Shown: positions 27,253 through 39,016, counted from the first letter of the stretch. The stretch: DNA of 47,811 bases from Lachnospiraceae bacterium (GCA_015057515.1 SVED01000008.1:1-47811); one strand, 5' to 3'. The notes: a model not told the origin generated them from the letters alone. Program-made: numbers and translations.

Positions 27253-29265
27253 GTGGATCATTTTGAATTGGTGTCAGATTATGCTCCTACGGGAGATCAG
27301 CCGGAGGCTATAGAGGGTTTGGTAAAAGGTTTTCAGGAGGGTTTGAAGCAGCAGACCTTGTTGGGTGTTACAGGTTCAGGTAAGACCTTTACTATGGCCA
27401 ACGTTATTGCAAGAATTAACAAGCCAACTATTATTATTTCCCACAACAAGACCTTGGCAGCACAGCTTTACAGTGAGTTTAAATCTTTTTTTCCTCACAA
27501 TGCGGTAGAGTATTTTGTGTCCTACTATGATTATTATCAGCCGGAGGCGTATGTACCTTCCACTGATACTTATATTGCTAAGGATTCCTCCGTAAATGAT
27601 GAGATAGATAAGATGCGTCACAGTGCTACAGCAGCCCTTATCGAGAGAAAGGACGTTATAGTAGTGTCCTCCGTTTCCTGTATATATGGTATAGGTGATC
27701 CAGAGGACTACCGCTCTATGATGATGTCATTAAGACCAGGTATGCAAAAGGACAGAGATGAGGTTATTCGTCAGCTGGTAGATATTCAGTACACCAGAAA
27801 TGAAATGGATTTTACCAGAGGTTCCTTCAGGGTTAAGGGAGATGTGGTAGATGTACTGCCTGTTTCCACCTTTGAGGACGGACTTCGCATAGAGTTTTTT
27901 GGAGATGAGATAGATAGATTGGTAGAGTTTGATCCCCTTACAGGAGAGATTAAGAGAAGTCTGAATTTTGCCTGTATATTTCCTGCATCCCACTATGTAG
28001 TAGCCAGCGACAAGATTGAGGCAGCCATAGAGGAGATTAAGCTTGAGTTAGCAGAGAGAGTTCAGTATTTTAAGGAAAACGATAAGCTCTTGGAGGCTCA
28101 GCGAATCGCCGAGCGAACAGAGTTTGATATGGAGATGCTAAAGGAAACCGGATTTTGCTCTGGTATAGAGAATTATTCCCGAGTGCTTGCAGGTTTGGAA
28201 CCGGGAGCTACACCTAACACTCTTCTCAAGTTTTTTGATGATGATTATTTGATTATTATAGATGAGTCTCACATTACACTGCCACAGGTTAGAGGTATGT
28301 ATGCCGGTGACCGTGCCAGAAAGGAAACCCTTGTCAATTATGGTTTCAGATTGCCATCAGCCCTTGATAACAGACCTCTCAATTTTGACGAGTTCTGTGA
28401 CAGGGTGGACAAGATACTATATGTTTCAGCTACACCTTCGGAGTATGAGAGCCAGATGGAGGAGAACAGGGTAGAGCAGATTATCAGACCTACAGGTCTT
28501 CTTGACCCCGTTGTTGAGGTGCGACCTGTGGCTGGGCAGGTTGATGACCTGGTGGCTGAGGTAAACAAGGAGGTTGCCGAAGGACATAAGGTGTTGGTTA
28601 CTACTTTGACTAAGCGTATGGCGGAGGATTTGACAGATTACATGCGCCAGTTGGATATTAAGGTGAAGTATCTCCACTCTGATATTGATACATTAGAACG
28701 TATAGAGATAGTTAGAGACCTGCGTATGGGAGTTTTCGACGTATTGGTTGGTATTAATCTGCTGAGAGAGGGTTTGGATATACCGGAGATTACTTTGGTT
28801 GCCATTCTTGATGCGGATAAGGAAGGCTTCCTGCGTTCCGAGACTTCATTGGTACAGACCATAGGTAGAGCAGCCAGAAATGTTGACGGAAGAGTTATTA
28901 TGTATGCTGATACCATAACAAGGTCCATGGATAGAGCCATCACTGAGACTAACCGACGCAGACAGGTTCAAGATGAGTATAACAAGGCTCATGGTATTAC
29001 TCCGGAAAGTATTAAAAAAGCAGTTAGGGATGTTATTTCCCTTGAAGCTCAGGGAGAGGATATGGAGGATGGCTATGGCAAGATTAAGAAACAGGGCCAC
29101 ACTAAGGATCCTGAGTCTATGACCAAGAAGGAGCTTAAAGAGGAGATAGCCAGACTTACTAAGCGTATGAATAAGGCTGCAATGGAACTTAACTTTGAAG
29201 AAGCGGCCAAGCTGCGTGATGAGCTTAAAGAACTTAAGATTACACTTAGGGATTATGATGAGTAG
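27253..29265 (+). CDS. uvrB: Excinuclease ABC subunit B
   Basis: [55 protein letters not shown] start 27253 with ggaggtg RBS preferred over 27217. Confidence 0.98.
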   Translation: MDHFELVSDYAPTGDQPEAIEGLVKGFQEGLKQQTLLGVTGSGKTFTMANVIARINKPTIIISHNKTLAAQLYSEFKSFFPHNAVEYFVSYYDYYQPEAYVPSTDTYIAKDSSVNDEIDKMRHSATAALIERKDVIVVSSVSCIYGIGDPEDYRSMMMSLRPGMQKDRDEVIRQLVDIQYTRNEMDFTRGSFRVKGDVVDVLPVSTFEDGLRIEFFGDEIDRLVEFDPLTGEIKRSLNFACIFPASHYVVASDKIEAAIEEIKLELAERVQYFKENDKLLEAQRIAERTEFDMEMLKETGFCSGIENYSRVLAGLEPGATPNTLLKFFDDDYLIIIDESHITLPQVRGMYAGDRARKETLVNYGFRLPSALDNRPLNFDEFCDRVDKILYVSATPSEYESQMEENRVEQIIRPTGLLDPVVEVRPVAGQVDDLVAEVNKEVAEGHKVLVTTLTKRMAEDLTDYMRQLDIKVKYLHSDIDTLERIEIVRDLRMGVFDVLVGINLLREGLDIPEITLVAILDADKEGFLRSETSLVQTIGRAARNVDGRVIMYADTITRSMDRAITETNRRRQVQDEYNKAHGITPESIKKAVRDVISLEAQGEDMEDGYGKIKKQGHTKDPESMTKKELKEEIARLTKRMNKAAMELNFEEAAKLRDELKELKITLRDYDE

Positions 29266-29340
29266 TCTTTTGATTTATAATAATTTTTATCTTTTATTCA
29301 CATACTACTTTTAACCAGTATATTTAGGAGGTATTATATT

Positions 29341-29595
29341 ATGATGTTAAGAGATGAAATGATTGCAGAGATTTCTGAAAGAACAGACACACCTATAGAT
29401 AAGGTGGAAGATATTCTTGATGAGGAGGATTGCATCATAGAGGAAGAGTATTGCGCATATCGCAAGAAGAAATGTGCTATTATGACTATTCTTATCGTTA
29501 TTTTTCTTATGGGAGCCACAGTTGCAGTATATGTATTAGACCAGAAGAACAAGATAGACGTGGAGAAGTCTACCAGAAGATACATCGATAGCTAA
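29341..29595 (+). CDS. Small single-pass membrane protein of unknown function
   Basis: Good RBS (aggaggt); acidic N-term, TM AIMTILIVIFLMGATVAVYVL; between uvrB and uvrA. Confidence 0.75.
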   Translation: MMLRDEMIAEISERTDTPIDKVEDILDEEDCIIEEEYCAYRKKKCAIMTILIVIFLMGATVAVYVLDQKNKIDVEKSTRRYIDS

Positions 29596-29673
29596 GAAGA
29601 CAGCTACACAAGGAAGCGTAGTGTGTGATTATTATAAATTATACAGATTTTTTAAGGATACGGAGATAGACAA

Positions 29674-32502
29674 ATGAGTGAACACAAATATATTACAATT
29701 CAGGGTGCCAAGGAGCACAACCTAAAGAATATAGATATCAAGATTCCAAGGGATCAGTTTGTGGTTTTGACGGGCTTGTCAGGTTCGGGTAAGTCTTCCC
29801 TTGCTTTTGATACAATATATGCAGAGGGACAGAGGAAGTACATGGAATCTTTGTCTTCTTATGCAAGACAGTTTCTTGGATTGGCAGACAAACCTGATGT
29901 AGATAAGATAGAAGGTCTTTCTCCATCTATTTCCATAGACCAAAAATCCACAAATCGTAATCCGCGTTCCACTGTTGGAACCGTCACAGAGATATATGAT
30001 TATCTAAGACTTTTATTTGCCAGAATAGGTATACCTCACTGTCCTAAGTGTGGTAAGGAGATATCTCGTCAGACAGTAGACCAAATGGTGGATGATATTA
30101 TGGAGCTTCCGACAGGGACTAAGTTTCAGCTTTTGGCACCAGTGGTTAGGGGTCGTAAAGGAGAGCATGCCAAGCTTTTGTCTCAGGCGAGGCGAAGTGG
30201 ATTTGTTCGTGCCATCATAGATGGTAGTATGTACGACCTCAGTGAGGATATAACCCTGGACAAAAACAAGAAACACAATATAGATATTGTGGTGGACCGT
30301 CTGGCTATTAAGGAGGGCATAGAGCGCCGTCTTTCTGAGTCTATAGAGACAGTCCTCAAGATGTCGGAAGGACTCTTAAAGGTAGATGTTATCGATGGAG
30401 AGACTATCAATTTCTCCGACAGCTTTTCATGCCCTGACTGTAATGTGAGCATAGATGAAATAGAACCTAGAAGCTTTTCCTTCAACAACCCTTTTGGAGC
30501 CTGTCCTTGTTGTACAGGTCTAGGCTTTAGAAGTGAGTTTGATGTGGAACTTATGATACCAGATACACATCTATCTCTTAATCAGGGGGCTATATCTGTT
30601 ATAGGCTGGCAATCCAGTGGAGACAAGAAAAGTTACAGTCATGCATGTCTTGAGGGATTGGCCAAGGCCTATGGGTTTTCGCTGGATACACCATTTGAGG
30701 AACTTAGCAAGACAGCTAAGGATGTAGTTTTGCACGGTACCGGAGGAAGAAAGATTCATGTTGCCTATGAAGGTACCCGTGGCTACGGAGAGTATATGGT
30801 TGCCTTTGAAGGCTTGATTATGAATGTGCAGCGTAGATACAGAGAGACTTCTGCAGAGGTTATCAAGCAGGAGTACGAAACATTTATGACTACCATCCCT
30901 TGTGAGGAGTGTGGTGGAAAAAGACTTAAGCCGGAGTCCCTTGCGGTGACTATCGGTGATAAAAACATATTCGACATAACAGATATGTCAATTGTGAAGC
31001 TGAATAAGTTTTTAGAGGGACTTAAGCTTAGCGACAGACAGAATATTATCGGTAAACAGATTCTTAAGGAAGTTAAGGCGAGAGTTGGTTTCCTTATTAA
31101 CGTAGGTCTTGATTATTTAACCTTGTCCAGAGCTACAGGTACCTTGTCAGGTGGCGAAGCTCAACGTATCAGACTGGCTACCCAGATAGGCTCAGGTCTT
31201 GTGGGAGTGGCATATATTTTGGATGAGCCAAGTATTGGTTTGCATCAGAGGGACAACGATAAGCTTATTGCCGCCCTAAAGAATCTTCGAGATATAGGCA
31301 ATACCCTTATTGTGGTTGAGCATGACGAGGATACTATGATGGCTGCAGATCATATAGTGGATATTGGCCCTGGGGCTGGTATTGATGGAGGATATGTTGT
31401 TGCAGAGGGTACGGCTGCAGACATTATGGCATGCCCAGAGTCTGTGACTGGAGCATATCTAAGCGGAAAACTTAAAATACCTGTACCGGCTAATAGAAAA
31501 GAACCTACAGGATTTATAGAGGTAAAAGGTGCCAGACAAAACAACCTAAAGAACATAGATGTACAGTTTCCTTTAGGTGTGGTGACCTGCGTTACAGGTG
31601 TTTCCGGCTCAGGTAAAAGTTCTCTAGTAAATGAGATATTATATAAGCAGTTGGCAAAGGAACTTAACCGAGCGAAAGGCAAGGCGGGAGAGCATGATGA
31701 TATCCTTGGTTTAGAACAGCTTGACAAGATTATAAACATTGACCAGTCTCCTATAGGCAGGTCCCCAAGGTCTAATCCGGCTACCTATACAGGAGTTTTT
31801 GACCTTATTCGAGATCTTTTTGCAAATACTAAGGATGCCAAGGCTATGGGATACAATAAGGGAAGATTTTCCTTCAATGTATCCGGAGGAAGATGTGAGG
31901 CCTGTAAGGGTGATGGTATTATCAAGATAGAAATGCATTTCCTAGCAGACGTATATGTGCCTTGTGAAGTGTGTCACGGTAAGAGATATAACAGAGAAAC
32001 CCTGGAGGTTAAGTATAAAGGTAAGAGTATATACGATGTACTTGATATGACAGTGGATGAGGCTTGTGATTTCTTTGAAAACGTACCATCTGTGTTACGT
32101 AAAATTTCTACCCTTAGGGATGTGGGTCTTGGATATATTAAACTGGGACAGCCTTCTACAACCCTGTCAGGGGGAGAAGCACAACGTATCAAGCTGGCGA
32201 CAGAGCTTAGCAGAAGAAGTACCGGCAAGACCATATACGTGTTGGATGAGCCTACCACAGGACTTCATTTTGCAGATGTTCACAAGCTGGTAGATATACT
32301 TCGAAAGCTCAGTGAGGGTGGAAATACAGTTGTAGTTATAGAACACAATTTGGATGTTATTAAGATAGCAGATTACATTATAGATATTGGCCCTGAAGGA
32401 GGAGAAGGTGGAGGAACCATAGTTGCTACAGGAACCCCTGAGGAGGTGGCTACAAACTCCAAGTCCTATACTGGCAAATACCTTAAAAAGTATTTGAATT
32501 AA
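29674..32502 (+). CDS. uvrA: Excinuclease ABC subunit A
   Basis: [35 protein letters not shown]; two ABC cassettes and zinc-finger CxxC motifs. Confidence 0.99.
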   Translation: MSEHKYITIQGAKEHNLKNIDIKIPRDQFVVLTGLSGSGKSSLAFDTIYAEGQRKYMESLSSYARQFLGLADKPDVDKIEGLSPSISIDQKSTNRNPRSTVGTVTEIYDYLRLLFARIGIPHCPKCGKEISRQTVDQMVDDIMELPTGTKFQLLAPVVRGRKGEHAKLLSQARRSGFVRAIIDGSMYDLSEDITLDKNKKHNIDIVVDRLAIKEGIERRLSESIETVLKMSEGLLKVDVIDGETINFSDSFSCPDCNVSIDEIEPRSFSFNNPFGACPCCTGLGFRSEFDVELMIPDTHLSLNQGAISVIGWQSSGDKKSYSHACLEGLAKAYGFSLDTPFEELSKTAKDVVLHGTGGRKIHVAYEGTRGYGEYMVAFEGLIMNVQRRYRETSAEVIKQEYETFMTTIPCEECGGKRLKPESLAVTIGDKNIFDITDMSIVKLNKFLEGLKLSDRQNIIGKQILKEVKARVGFLINVGLDYLTLSRATGTLSGGEAQRIRLATQIGSGLVGVAYILDEPSIGLHQRDNDKLIAALKNLRDIGNTLIVVEHDEDTMMAADHIVDIGPGAGIDGGYVVAEGTAADIMACPESVTGAYLSGKLKIPVPANRKEPTGFIEVKGARQNNLKNIDVQFPLGVVTCVTGVSGSGKSSLVNEILYKQLAKELNRAKGKAGEHDDILGLEQLDKIINIDQSPIGRSPRSNPATYTGVFDLIRDLFANTKDAKAMGYNKGRFSFNVSGGRCEACKGDGIIKIEMHFLADVYVPCEVCHGKRYNRETLEVKYKGKSIYDVLDMTVDEACDFFENVPSVLRKISTLRDVGLGYIKLGQPSTTLSGGEAQRIKLATELSRRSTGKTIYVLDEPTTGLHFADVHKLVDILRKLSEGGNTVVVIEHNLDVIKIADYIIDIGPEGGEGGGTIVATGTPEEVATNSKSYTGKYLKKYLN

Positions 32503-32542
32503 GTATATGCATATTTTCCTCACAGACAGCTGTAGACTTAAC

Positions 32543-32583
32543 AAAAGCCAGAGTATTCTAAGATAGATTACTCTGGCTCTTTT
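32543..32583 (+). terminator. Rho-independent terminator
   Basis: AAAAGCCAGAGTA...TACTCTGGCTCTTTT. Confidence 0.75.
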
Positions 32584-32637
32584 AATCTTACTGGTTGCAA
32601 ATTTTATATTATCAACGTATAATTTCAAGAGTGATAT

Positions 32638-34020
32638 TTGGAAAAAGATTATAGTAATTGCCCTCGGTGCAGTTATGGAGGAAATATGGGTTCTAAGGTG
32701 AAGACTAAGACTAAACCAAAGAAAAATTTAAATAAAGAAAAAATCATTAGAAGTCGTGAAACCCGCTTTGACAAACTGGATAACACAGCTAATTTATTTC
32801 CAGTAATAGTGAGCGAGACAGTGAGTAACGTGTTCAGAATATCAGTAACATTAAAGGAGGATGTTGAACCTGAGTTATTACAAAAGGCTCTGGATAAAGT
32901 CCTTCTATATTTTGATGTCTTTAAATCACGTATGAAGAAGGGTATATTCTGGTACTACTTTGAGACTAATCGAAAACCTGCACCAAAGGTAAAACCGGAA
33001 ACAACCTACCCATGCACATATATAAATCCTCTGTCTAACAATGATTACCAATTTAGAGTAACATATTATGGCAAGCGCATTAACTTGGAGGTGTTCCATG
33101 TTCTGACTGATGGAAATGGTGCATTTACATTTTTAAAGGAGATAACTTATCAGTATCTTCGATTCAAGTATCCAACCCTTATGGAAAACTGTAATGACAT
33201 ATTACAGAGTGAAACCTCCCTGGACAGAGAGGATAGCTACGTTAAAAACTATAAGAAAAGTGCCAAGAAAACATACAAGACGGAGAAGGCAGTCATAATA
33301 AAGGGGGAGAAAATTCCTGATGGTAATTTCGGTATAATACACGGATATGTGGACTTGCCGGGTATAAAGGCTGTAGCTAAAAAGTATGGAGTGACCATAA
33401 ACCAGTATCTTCTTGGAGTGTTTGCATGGGCAGTTTATACAGAGTATCTGGCATCTATGCCTAGTAATAAACCAATAAGTGCCTGTGTGCCTGTGAATCT
33501 TCGGCCTTATTTTGGGTCAGATACCACCAAAAACTTCTTTGCTGTAGTGACAGCATTGTTTAAACCAACAAAGGAAAATTACACCTTTGAGGAGGTGCTT
33601 GAAGAGGTGGCAGGTTGTCTTAGGGAACAGATAACCAAAGAAAATTTGGAAAAGATATTTTCCTATAATGTATCAAACGAAAAGAGTATGGTGTTAAGAG
33701 CGATACCCTTATTCATAAAAAATATTGCCATGAAATTTGTTTATAAAACCTCGGCAAGAGCTAACACAACCACCATAACAAATCTGGGTGTAATCCATGT
33801 GGTGGAAGAATACAGAGATTATATAGACAGATTTCACACAGTTTTATCTATGTCAAAGGGACAAAATATCAAAGGAAGCGTATGTAGCTACAATGATGTG
33901 TTGGTATTCACGTTTAGTTCAGCTATCAGGGAGACCTTTGTCCAAAAAGCTTTTTTCAGAAAGCTTAGTCAGGACGGCATAGAGGTATCAATAGAAAGTA
34001 ATGGAGCATATTATGATTAA
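32638..34020 (+). CDS. Condensation-domain/alcohol acetyltransferase-like protein
   Basis: FHVLTDGNGAFTFLKEITYQYL (HxxxDG-like), CVPVNLRPYFGSDTTKNFF; start TTG 32638 or ATG 32686 uncertain. Confidence 0.72.
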   Translation: MEKDYSNCPRCSYGGNMGSKVKTKTKPKKNLNKEKIIRSRETRFDKLDNTANLFPVIVSETVSNVFRISVTLKEDVEPELLQKALDKVLLYFDVFKSRMKKGIFWYYFETNRKPAPKVKPETTYPCTYINPLSNNDYQFRVTYYGKRINLEVFHVLTDGNGAFTFLKEITYQYLRFKYPTLMENCNDILQSETSLDREDSYVKNYKKSAKKTYKTEKAVIIKGEKIPDGNFGIIHGYVDLPGIKAVAKKYGVTINQYLLGVFAWAVYTEYLASMPSNKPISACVPVNLRPYFGSDTTKNFFAVVTALFKPTKENYTFEEVLEEVAGCLREQITKENLEKIFSYNVSNEKSMVLRAIPLFIKNIAMKFVYKTSARANTTTITNLGVIHVVEEYRDYIDRFHTVLSMSKGQNIKGSVCSYNDVLVFTFSSAIRETFVQKAFFRKLSQDGIEVSIESNGAYYD

Positions 34021-34723
34021 ATGTCACAGATGCAAAGTAAATATAGTAGATGATTCAGTGCTTTGCCCTTTATGCAATGGAATCTTAGATATGGGAGACG
34101 ACTTTGTAAATGCGCATGCTTCTGTAGAGGATTTGGAGATTTATCACTCTAAGTCTCTTATGTACCCGGATGTAAAACCTGCTATGAGAAGGATGAAGTT
34201 TTTTGTAAGACTGTTTGTATTCTTTTCTATAGTAATAGAAGCTGTACTTATCCTTATAAATTATTTAACCTACAACGGAGTGAAATGGTCCCTTATATGC
34301 GGAGCAGGACTTATATATGCCTGCTTTACGCTTATATATTCCTTTAAGTATAACAAGAGTCACAGAAATAAAATGATAGTTCAGATGGTGGGAGCAATTA
34401 TCCTATGTATTCTCATAGATATGTCTTTGGGTTATACAGGCTGGTCTTTAACTTATGCAGCTCCATCTGCAATTATGGCCATGGATTTAACCATAGTTGT
34501 ACTTATGCTTATCAACAAAGAAAACTGGCAAAATTATATTATGTCTCAGATTGGAGTTTTGCTTTTAAGCATACTTTTTCTAATACTTGCCTTATGCGAT
34601 ATAGTCGAGAAGCCTTTGCTTACAATCATAGCAGTTGTGGCATCTGTTTTAGTATTAGGCGCTACAGTTACCTTTGGAGACAAGAAAGCAACTACTGAGT
34701 TGAGTAGAAGATTTAGAGTATAG
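34013..34723 (+). CDS. Zinc-ribbon plus polytopic membrane protein (DUF6320-like)
   Basis: MIKCHRCKVNIVDDSVLCPLCNG, then multiple TM helices; overlaps preceding gene. Confidence 0.75.
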   Translation: MIKCHRCKVNIVDDSVLCPLCNGILDMGDDFVNAHASVEDLEIYHSKSLMYPDVKPAMRRMKFFVRLFVFFSIVIEAVLILINYLTYNGVKWSLICGAGLIYACFTLIYSFKYNKSHRNKMIVQMVGAIILCILIDMSLGYTGWSLTYAAPSAIMAMDLTIVVLMLINKENWQNYIMSQIGVLLLSILFLILALCDIVEKPLLTIIAVVASVLVLGATVTFGDKKATTELSRRFRV

Positions 34724-34809
34724 ATTTTGCAGTGTATTTGTGTTGTATGGAAATTGCATAATAGATGAGGTGCAATTGCTTATGTGTTTTGGGAAGAAAG
34801 GACATAGTT

Positions 34810-35736
34810 ATGCCTGGAAGAAATAAAGAAGAAAAAGTTGACATTAGTCTTAGAGCCAAGATGATTAGAGGAGCTGTATCAGAGTTTAACAAAAACAGTT
34901 TCCTAAAAAATCATTTTGTAAACGGAGACAGAAATGTTAGCGATATAGACAAGCACTACAAATATTCCGACGACTATCAGGCTATCAGATGTGACCTGCC
35001 AGATTTTCCTATGGAGCTTTTGGAGAAAAAAGGTAGTCAGTCACCCTGGATTATTCTACAGCTCCATGGTGGAGGTTATGTAAATGCCTTCAAACACCAG
35101 TATCGTGGTATGGCAAAGAATTATTCTATAGCAGCTGGAGGAGCCAAGGTTTTGACTATAGATTACAGGGTAGCTCCTGAACATACTTTTCCAGCAGCCT
35201 TTGATGATGGTGTGGCAGCATATGAGTGGCTTCTTTCACAAGGCTACAGGAATGAGAATATTATCCTTGCAGGTGACTCGGCAGGTGGTGGACTTGCCAT
35301 GGCTGTATGTCACTATCTGAGGGACAATGATAAACCAATACCTAGGGCAATCATCGCCATGTCGCCATGGACAGATTTAGCTGCTACGGGAGAGTCCTAC
35401 ACTTCCAATGTGGCTATTGATCCTATTTTTGGAAGCGGTCCAAGTGACATTATCAACAAAAGCAGTTACATAGGTGAGGCAGAGGTAACTAATCCGTATA
35501 TATCACCCTTATATGGTGATTTTACAGGATTCCCAACTATGCTCATTCAGGTGGGTACCCACGAAATGCTTTTTAGCGACGCTGATTTAGTTGCAGCTAA
35601 GGCTAAGGCTGCAGATGTAGAAGTTACCTATACCATATACGAAGGAATGTTTCATGTATTCCAACTAGTGGGCCAATTAATGCCCGAATCAAGAAAGGCC
35701 TGGGAAGAAGTCGAAGCCTTCATCCAGTCCCTATAA
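34810..35736 (+). CDS. Alpha/beta hydrolase (HSL/acetyl esterase family)
   Basis: LQLHGGGYVNAFKHQYRGMA and ILAGDSAGGGLAMAVC motifs; start 34810 preferred. Confidence 0.92.
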   Translation: MPGRNKEEKVDISLRAKMIRGAVSEFNKNSFLKNHFVNGDRNVSDIDKHYKYSDDYQAIRCDLPDFPMELLEKKGSQSPWIILQLHGGGYVNAFKHQYRGMAKNYSIAAGGAKVLTIDYRVAPEHTFPAAFDDGVAAYEWLLSQGYRNENIILAGDSAGGGLAMAVCHYLRDNDKPIPRAIIAMSPWTDLAATGESYTSNVAIDPIFGSGPSDIINKSSYIGEAEVTNPYISPLYGDFTGFPTMLIQVGTHEMLFSDADLVAAKAKAADVEVTYTIYEGMFHVFQLVGQLMPESRKAWEEVEAFIQSL

Positions 35737-35850
35737 TCTTAGCTACAAACACCCCCACACAAACAACAACTAAATATTTTTAAGCTGGGGCTTTTCACAT
35801 ATGGTAAGAAAATGTGGGGAGCCTTAAAGTGGTGTGTTAAAGAATGAGAT

Positions 35851-35892
35851 AATCTTAAGAAAATCTTAAAGGTTTGAATAGTTTTATCTTAA
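35851..35892 (+). promoter_or_regulatory. Direct-repeat array upstream of response regulator
   Basis: AATCTTAA at 35851-35858 and 35862-35869 (11-bp period), further ATCTTAA at 35886-35892. Confidence 0.5.
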
Positions 35893-35933
35893 AAATATAT
35901 TTGGCATAATGGTGCTCAAGGAGGAAATAGGAT

Positions 35934-36626
35934 ATGTACAACATTTTAGTATGTGATGATGAAAAGGATATTGTGGAGGCTCTTAATATATACCTTTCCA
36001 GTGAGGGATATACAGTGATAAAGGCTTATAATGGCATGGAAGCCGTGGGGATTGTAGAAAGCCATGAGGTGCACTTGGTGCTGATGGACATAATGATGCC
36101 TGTGATGGACGGAATAAATGCCATGGCAAAGATAAGAGAAAAATCCAATATACCGGTTATATTGCTTACGGCAAAAAGTGAGGACACTGACAAGATACTG
36201 GGTCTTAATGTGGGGGCGGATGATTATGTCACAAAGCCTTTCAACCCGGTGGAGCTTATAGCCAGAGTCAGAGCCCAGCTTAGAAGATATATGTCCCTTG
36301 GAGGGGGAAATGTGGCAAAATCCACAGACAAGCTGGTATTTGGCGGGATAGTGCTGGACGATAAATCCAGAATAGTTACTGTGGATGGGGAGGAAGTGAG
36401 TCTTACCCCTACAGAGTATAAAGTTTTAAGGCTTTTCATGGAAAATGTAGGAAAAGTATTTTCGCCTAGGGATATATATAGAAAGGTTTGGGAGGACGCA
36501 CCTATGGATTCCGAGGGGACGGTAGCTGTACATATCAGACACCTTAGGGAAAAAATAGAGATAAACCCTTCAGAGCCAAGATACCTTAAGGTGGTATGGG
36601 GACAGGGTTACAAATTGGAGGAATGA
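35934..36626 (+). CDS. OmpR/PhoB-family response regulator
   Basis: ILVCDDEKDIVEALNIYL, LMDIMMPVMDGI, C-terminal winged helix (VAVHIRHLREKIEINPSEPRYLKVVWGQGYKLE). Confidence 0.96.
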   Translation: MYNILVCDDEKDIVEALNIYLSSEGYTVIKAYNGMEAVGIVESHEVHLVLMDIMMPVMDGINAMAKIREKSNIPVILLTAKSEDTDKILGLNVGADDYVTKPFNPVELIARVRAQLRRYMSLGGGNVAKSTDKLVFGGIVLDDKSRIVTVDGEEVSLTPTEYKVLRLFMENVGKVFSPRDIYRKVWEDAPMDSEGTVAVHIRHLREKIEINPSEPRYLKVVWGQGYKLEE

Positions 36627-39016
36627 TGATGAATAAAGTAAAAGAAAATAGAGTTTTGAAGGTAATTGCAAGTATACTGTTTTCTATGGCTGCTGTAATG
36701 GCTTTGATTAGTGGAATTGTGTTTATAATAGCCATAAAAAATGACTACTACAATGAAAATGGAAAAGAGAGAGTAAGGGAAGATATTTTAGGTGAAATAT
36801 GCTACAGGTATGAGGATAATGCAATAAATTGGTATATTTCGCTCATTGGTGAAGATGGATATTTGAAAGATTATGAGTATGATAGCTTCGAGGAATATTT
36901 TTCGGAGGAAAACACCAACTACTTTTTTACAATAGAACCTGTTTTGGAGGAAACTGGAGAAGAAAATTATCCTACGCTAGATAACTACTATACGGATGAC
37001 TATCAATACAAGAATAGTAGAAGGCATACTATTTGTTATACTGGAGATGTACAAACATTTACGTATAAATTGAGTTTTGAGGATCTGATGTTTAATGGTG
37101 ACATCCACTTTTACGGAGTGGAGCAGATTGAAGAAGAGTATTATGAAACTACTCAAGTGCAAAATGCAGAAGAGTATTATGAAACTACTCGAGTGCAAAA
37201 TGTAGAAGAAATCCCATATACTGTTTATGGGGATGATGGTGTGCTGGGTAGAGAGGATGTATTATCATACAACGTGTATGAGGAGGGAGATGGCTTTACC
37301 ATTGAACTTATTCTCGATGGTGGCTATATCCTTTGTGACATTAATAATGGAGACTTTGTGGCTTCTTATGAGAAATTCAAGAATGATTTAGGTAAAAATT
37401 ATAATAATATCCAAGTATTGGATTATTACTATGACGAAAATAGCGAAGACCTGATGGTTGATTTTGTATGTGAAAACTACTTTGAAATTAAGCTTACAAG
37501 TTATGTAAAATCAGACCTTACCGCTTATGATGATTTTAAGTCATCATATATGCTTAGATATACAACTAAGGTGCTTGATGCAGCCTTGCCTTGTCTTATA
37601 ATTTCAGTTTTAATGCTCTTGGTTACATTTGTATATATGATTGTGTCAGCGGGTCATAAAGCAGGAGAGGAAGGGATATATCTCTGTGGATTTCATAGAG
37701 TACCATTTGATATTGTAGTTGGAGCATATTTTGTTCTCATAGTTGCAGTGATTTGCTTTTTGGAGGAAATAACAGGAGCATATTTTACAATAATGGTGAC
37801 AAGTCTAATTGCCATAGCATTACTTGCTCTTGTTACTCCGGTTATGATATATACAGTTTCTGTAAGAATTAAGAAAGGAAATATGTTTGCCAATACATTG
37901 ATATGGAAACTTTTAAGATGGTTTGGCAAAACTATGGGTACCGGATTCAAATACATAAGAGAGAATTTTAATCTATATTGGAAATGGATAGGTGCATACG
38001 GTCTTTTATCTTTGGTAGAGCTGTTTATATGCTTTGCTATTGCAGACATAGAGGGAGTTATGCTGCTGTGGTTTTTTGAAAAAATAGTTTTTTCTTTCGT
38101 GTTTATTATTGCCATATCCAACATGCAAAAGCTTAAGCATGGTGCAAATGAAATTGCAAAGGGCAATATGGCATATACCATTAACACAGAAAAAATGCTG
38201 TGGGAATTTAAGGCCCATGGGGAGAATCTAAATTGCATCAGGGATGGTATTCAGGTTGCTGTAGATGAGAGAATGAAGAGCGAGCATATGAAGACTGAAC
38301 TTATTACCAATGTTTCCCATGACATAAAGACACCGCTTACCTCAATTATTAACTATGTGGACCTTCTATCTAAGGAGGAGTTGAAAAATGAAAAAGCGGT
38401 TGAGTATCTGGAGGTTTTAGACAGACAGTCTGCCAAACTGAAAAAGCTAATTCAGGACCTTATTGATGCATCTAAGGCTTCTACAGGAAATATGAAGGTA
38501 GACTTTGCAAAGGTAGATGTAAAGGTTCTTATAGAACAGTCTCTTGGAGAATTTTCTGACAAGCTGGAAGAAAAAGGGCTTACGCCGGTGGTGAATGTGC
38601 GCACTGAAAATACAGAGGTTATGGCTGATGGAAGACATTTATGGAGAGTTATAGATAATCTTGTAAGTAACATTGCCAAATATGCTCAAGAGGGTACAAG
38701 AGTCTATATGGACGTTGCTAGAATTTCACTGGAAGATATCCCTTCAAATGTAGATGTAGACAGTATTATTTCTGGAAGACAGGAAAACTCAAAGGATGGT
38801 ATTTTAAAGGTCACTTTTAAAAATATTTCTAAGGAGGAACTCAATATAAGCGGAGATGAACTTATGGAAAGGTTTGTCAGAGGCGATAAATCAAGAAATA
38901 CAGAAGGCAATGGTCTGGGTATTTCCATAGCCAAAAGTCTTATGAAATTACAAAGGGGAGACCTTCAGATTGTTGTAGACGGAGACCTTTTTAAGGCTGA
39001 ATTATACCTAATGTAA
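36626..39016 (+). CDS. Sensor histidine kinase (HisKA/HATPase)
   Basis: ELITNVSHDIKTPLTSIINYVDLL; NLVSNIAKYAQEGT; GNGLGISIAKSLM; exact start uncertain. Confidence 0.94.
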   Translation: MMNKVKENRVLKVIASILFSMAAVMALISGIVFIIAIKNDYYNENGKERVREDILGEICYRYEDNAINWYISLIGEDGYLKDYEYDSFEEYFSEENTNYFFTIEPVLEETGEENYPTLDNYYTDDYQYKNSRRHTICYTGDVQTFTYKLSFEDLMFNGDIHFYGVEQIEEEYYETTQVQNAEEYYETTRVQNVEEIPYTVYGDDGVLGREDVLSYNVYEEGDGFTIELILDGGYILCDINNGDFVASYEKFKNDLGKNYNNIQVLDYYYDENSEDLMVDFVCENYFEIKLTSYVKSDLTAYDDFKSSYMLRYTTKVLDAALPCLIISVLMLLVTFVYMIVSAGHKAGEEGIYLCGFHRVPFDIVVGAYFVLIVAVICFLEEITGAYFTIMVTSLIAIALLALVTPVMIYTVSVRIKKGNMFANTLIWKLLRWFGKTMGTGFKYIRENFNLYWKWIGAYGLLSLVELFICFAIADIEGVMLLWFFEKIVFSFVFIIAISNMQKLKHGANEIAKGNMAYTINTEKMLWEFKAHGENLNCIRDGIQVAVDERMKSEHMKTELITNVSHDIKTPLTSIINYVDLLSKEELKNEKAVEYLEVLDRQSAKLKKLIQDLIDASKASTGNMKVDFAKVDVKVLIEQSLGEFSDKLEEKGLTPVVNVRTENTEVMADGRHLWRVIDNLVSNIAKYAQEGTRVYMDVARISLEDIPSNVDVDSIISGRQENSKDGILKVTFKNISKEELNISGDELMERFVRGDKSRNTEGNGLGISIAKSLMKLQRGDLQIVVDGDLFKAELYLM
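37133..37204 (+). repeat. In-frame 36-bp tandem duplication in the kinase sensor region
   Basis: GAAGAGTATTATGAAACTACTCAAGTGCAAAATGCA / GAAGAGTATTATGAAACTACTCGAGTGCAAAATGTA (2 mismatches). Confidence 0.97.

Noticed and set aside
31350-32628. Several minus-strand ORFs opposite uvrA
   Set aside because: Antisense shadows of a highly conserved gene
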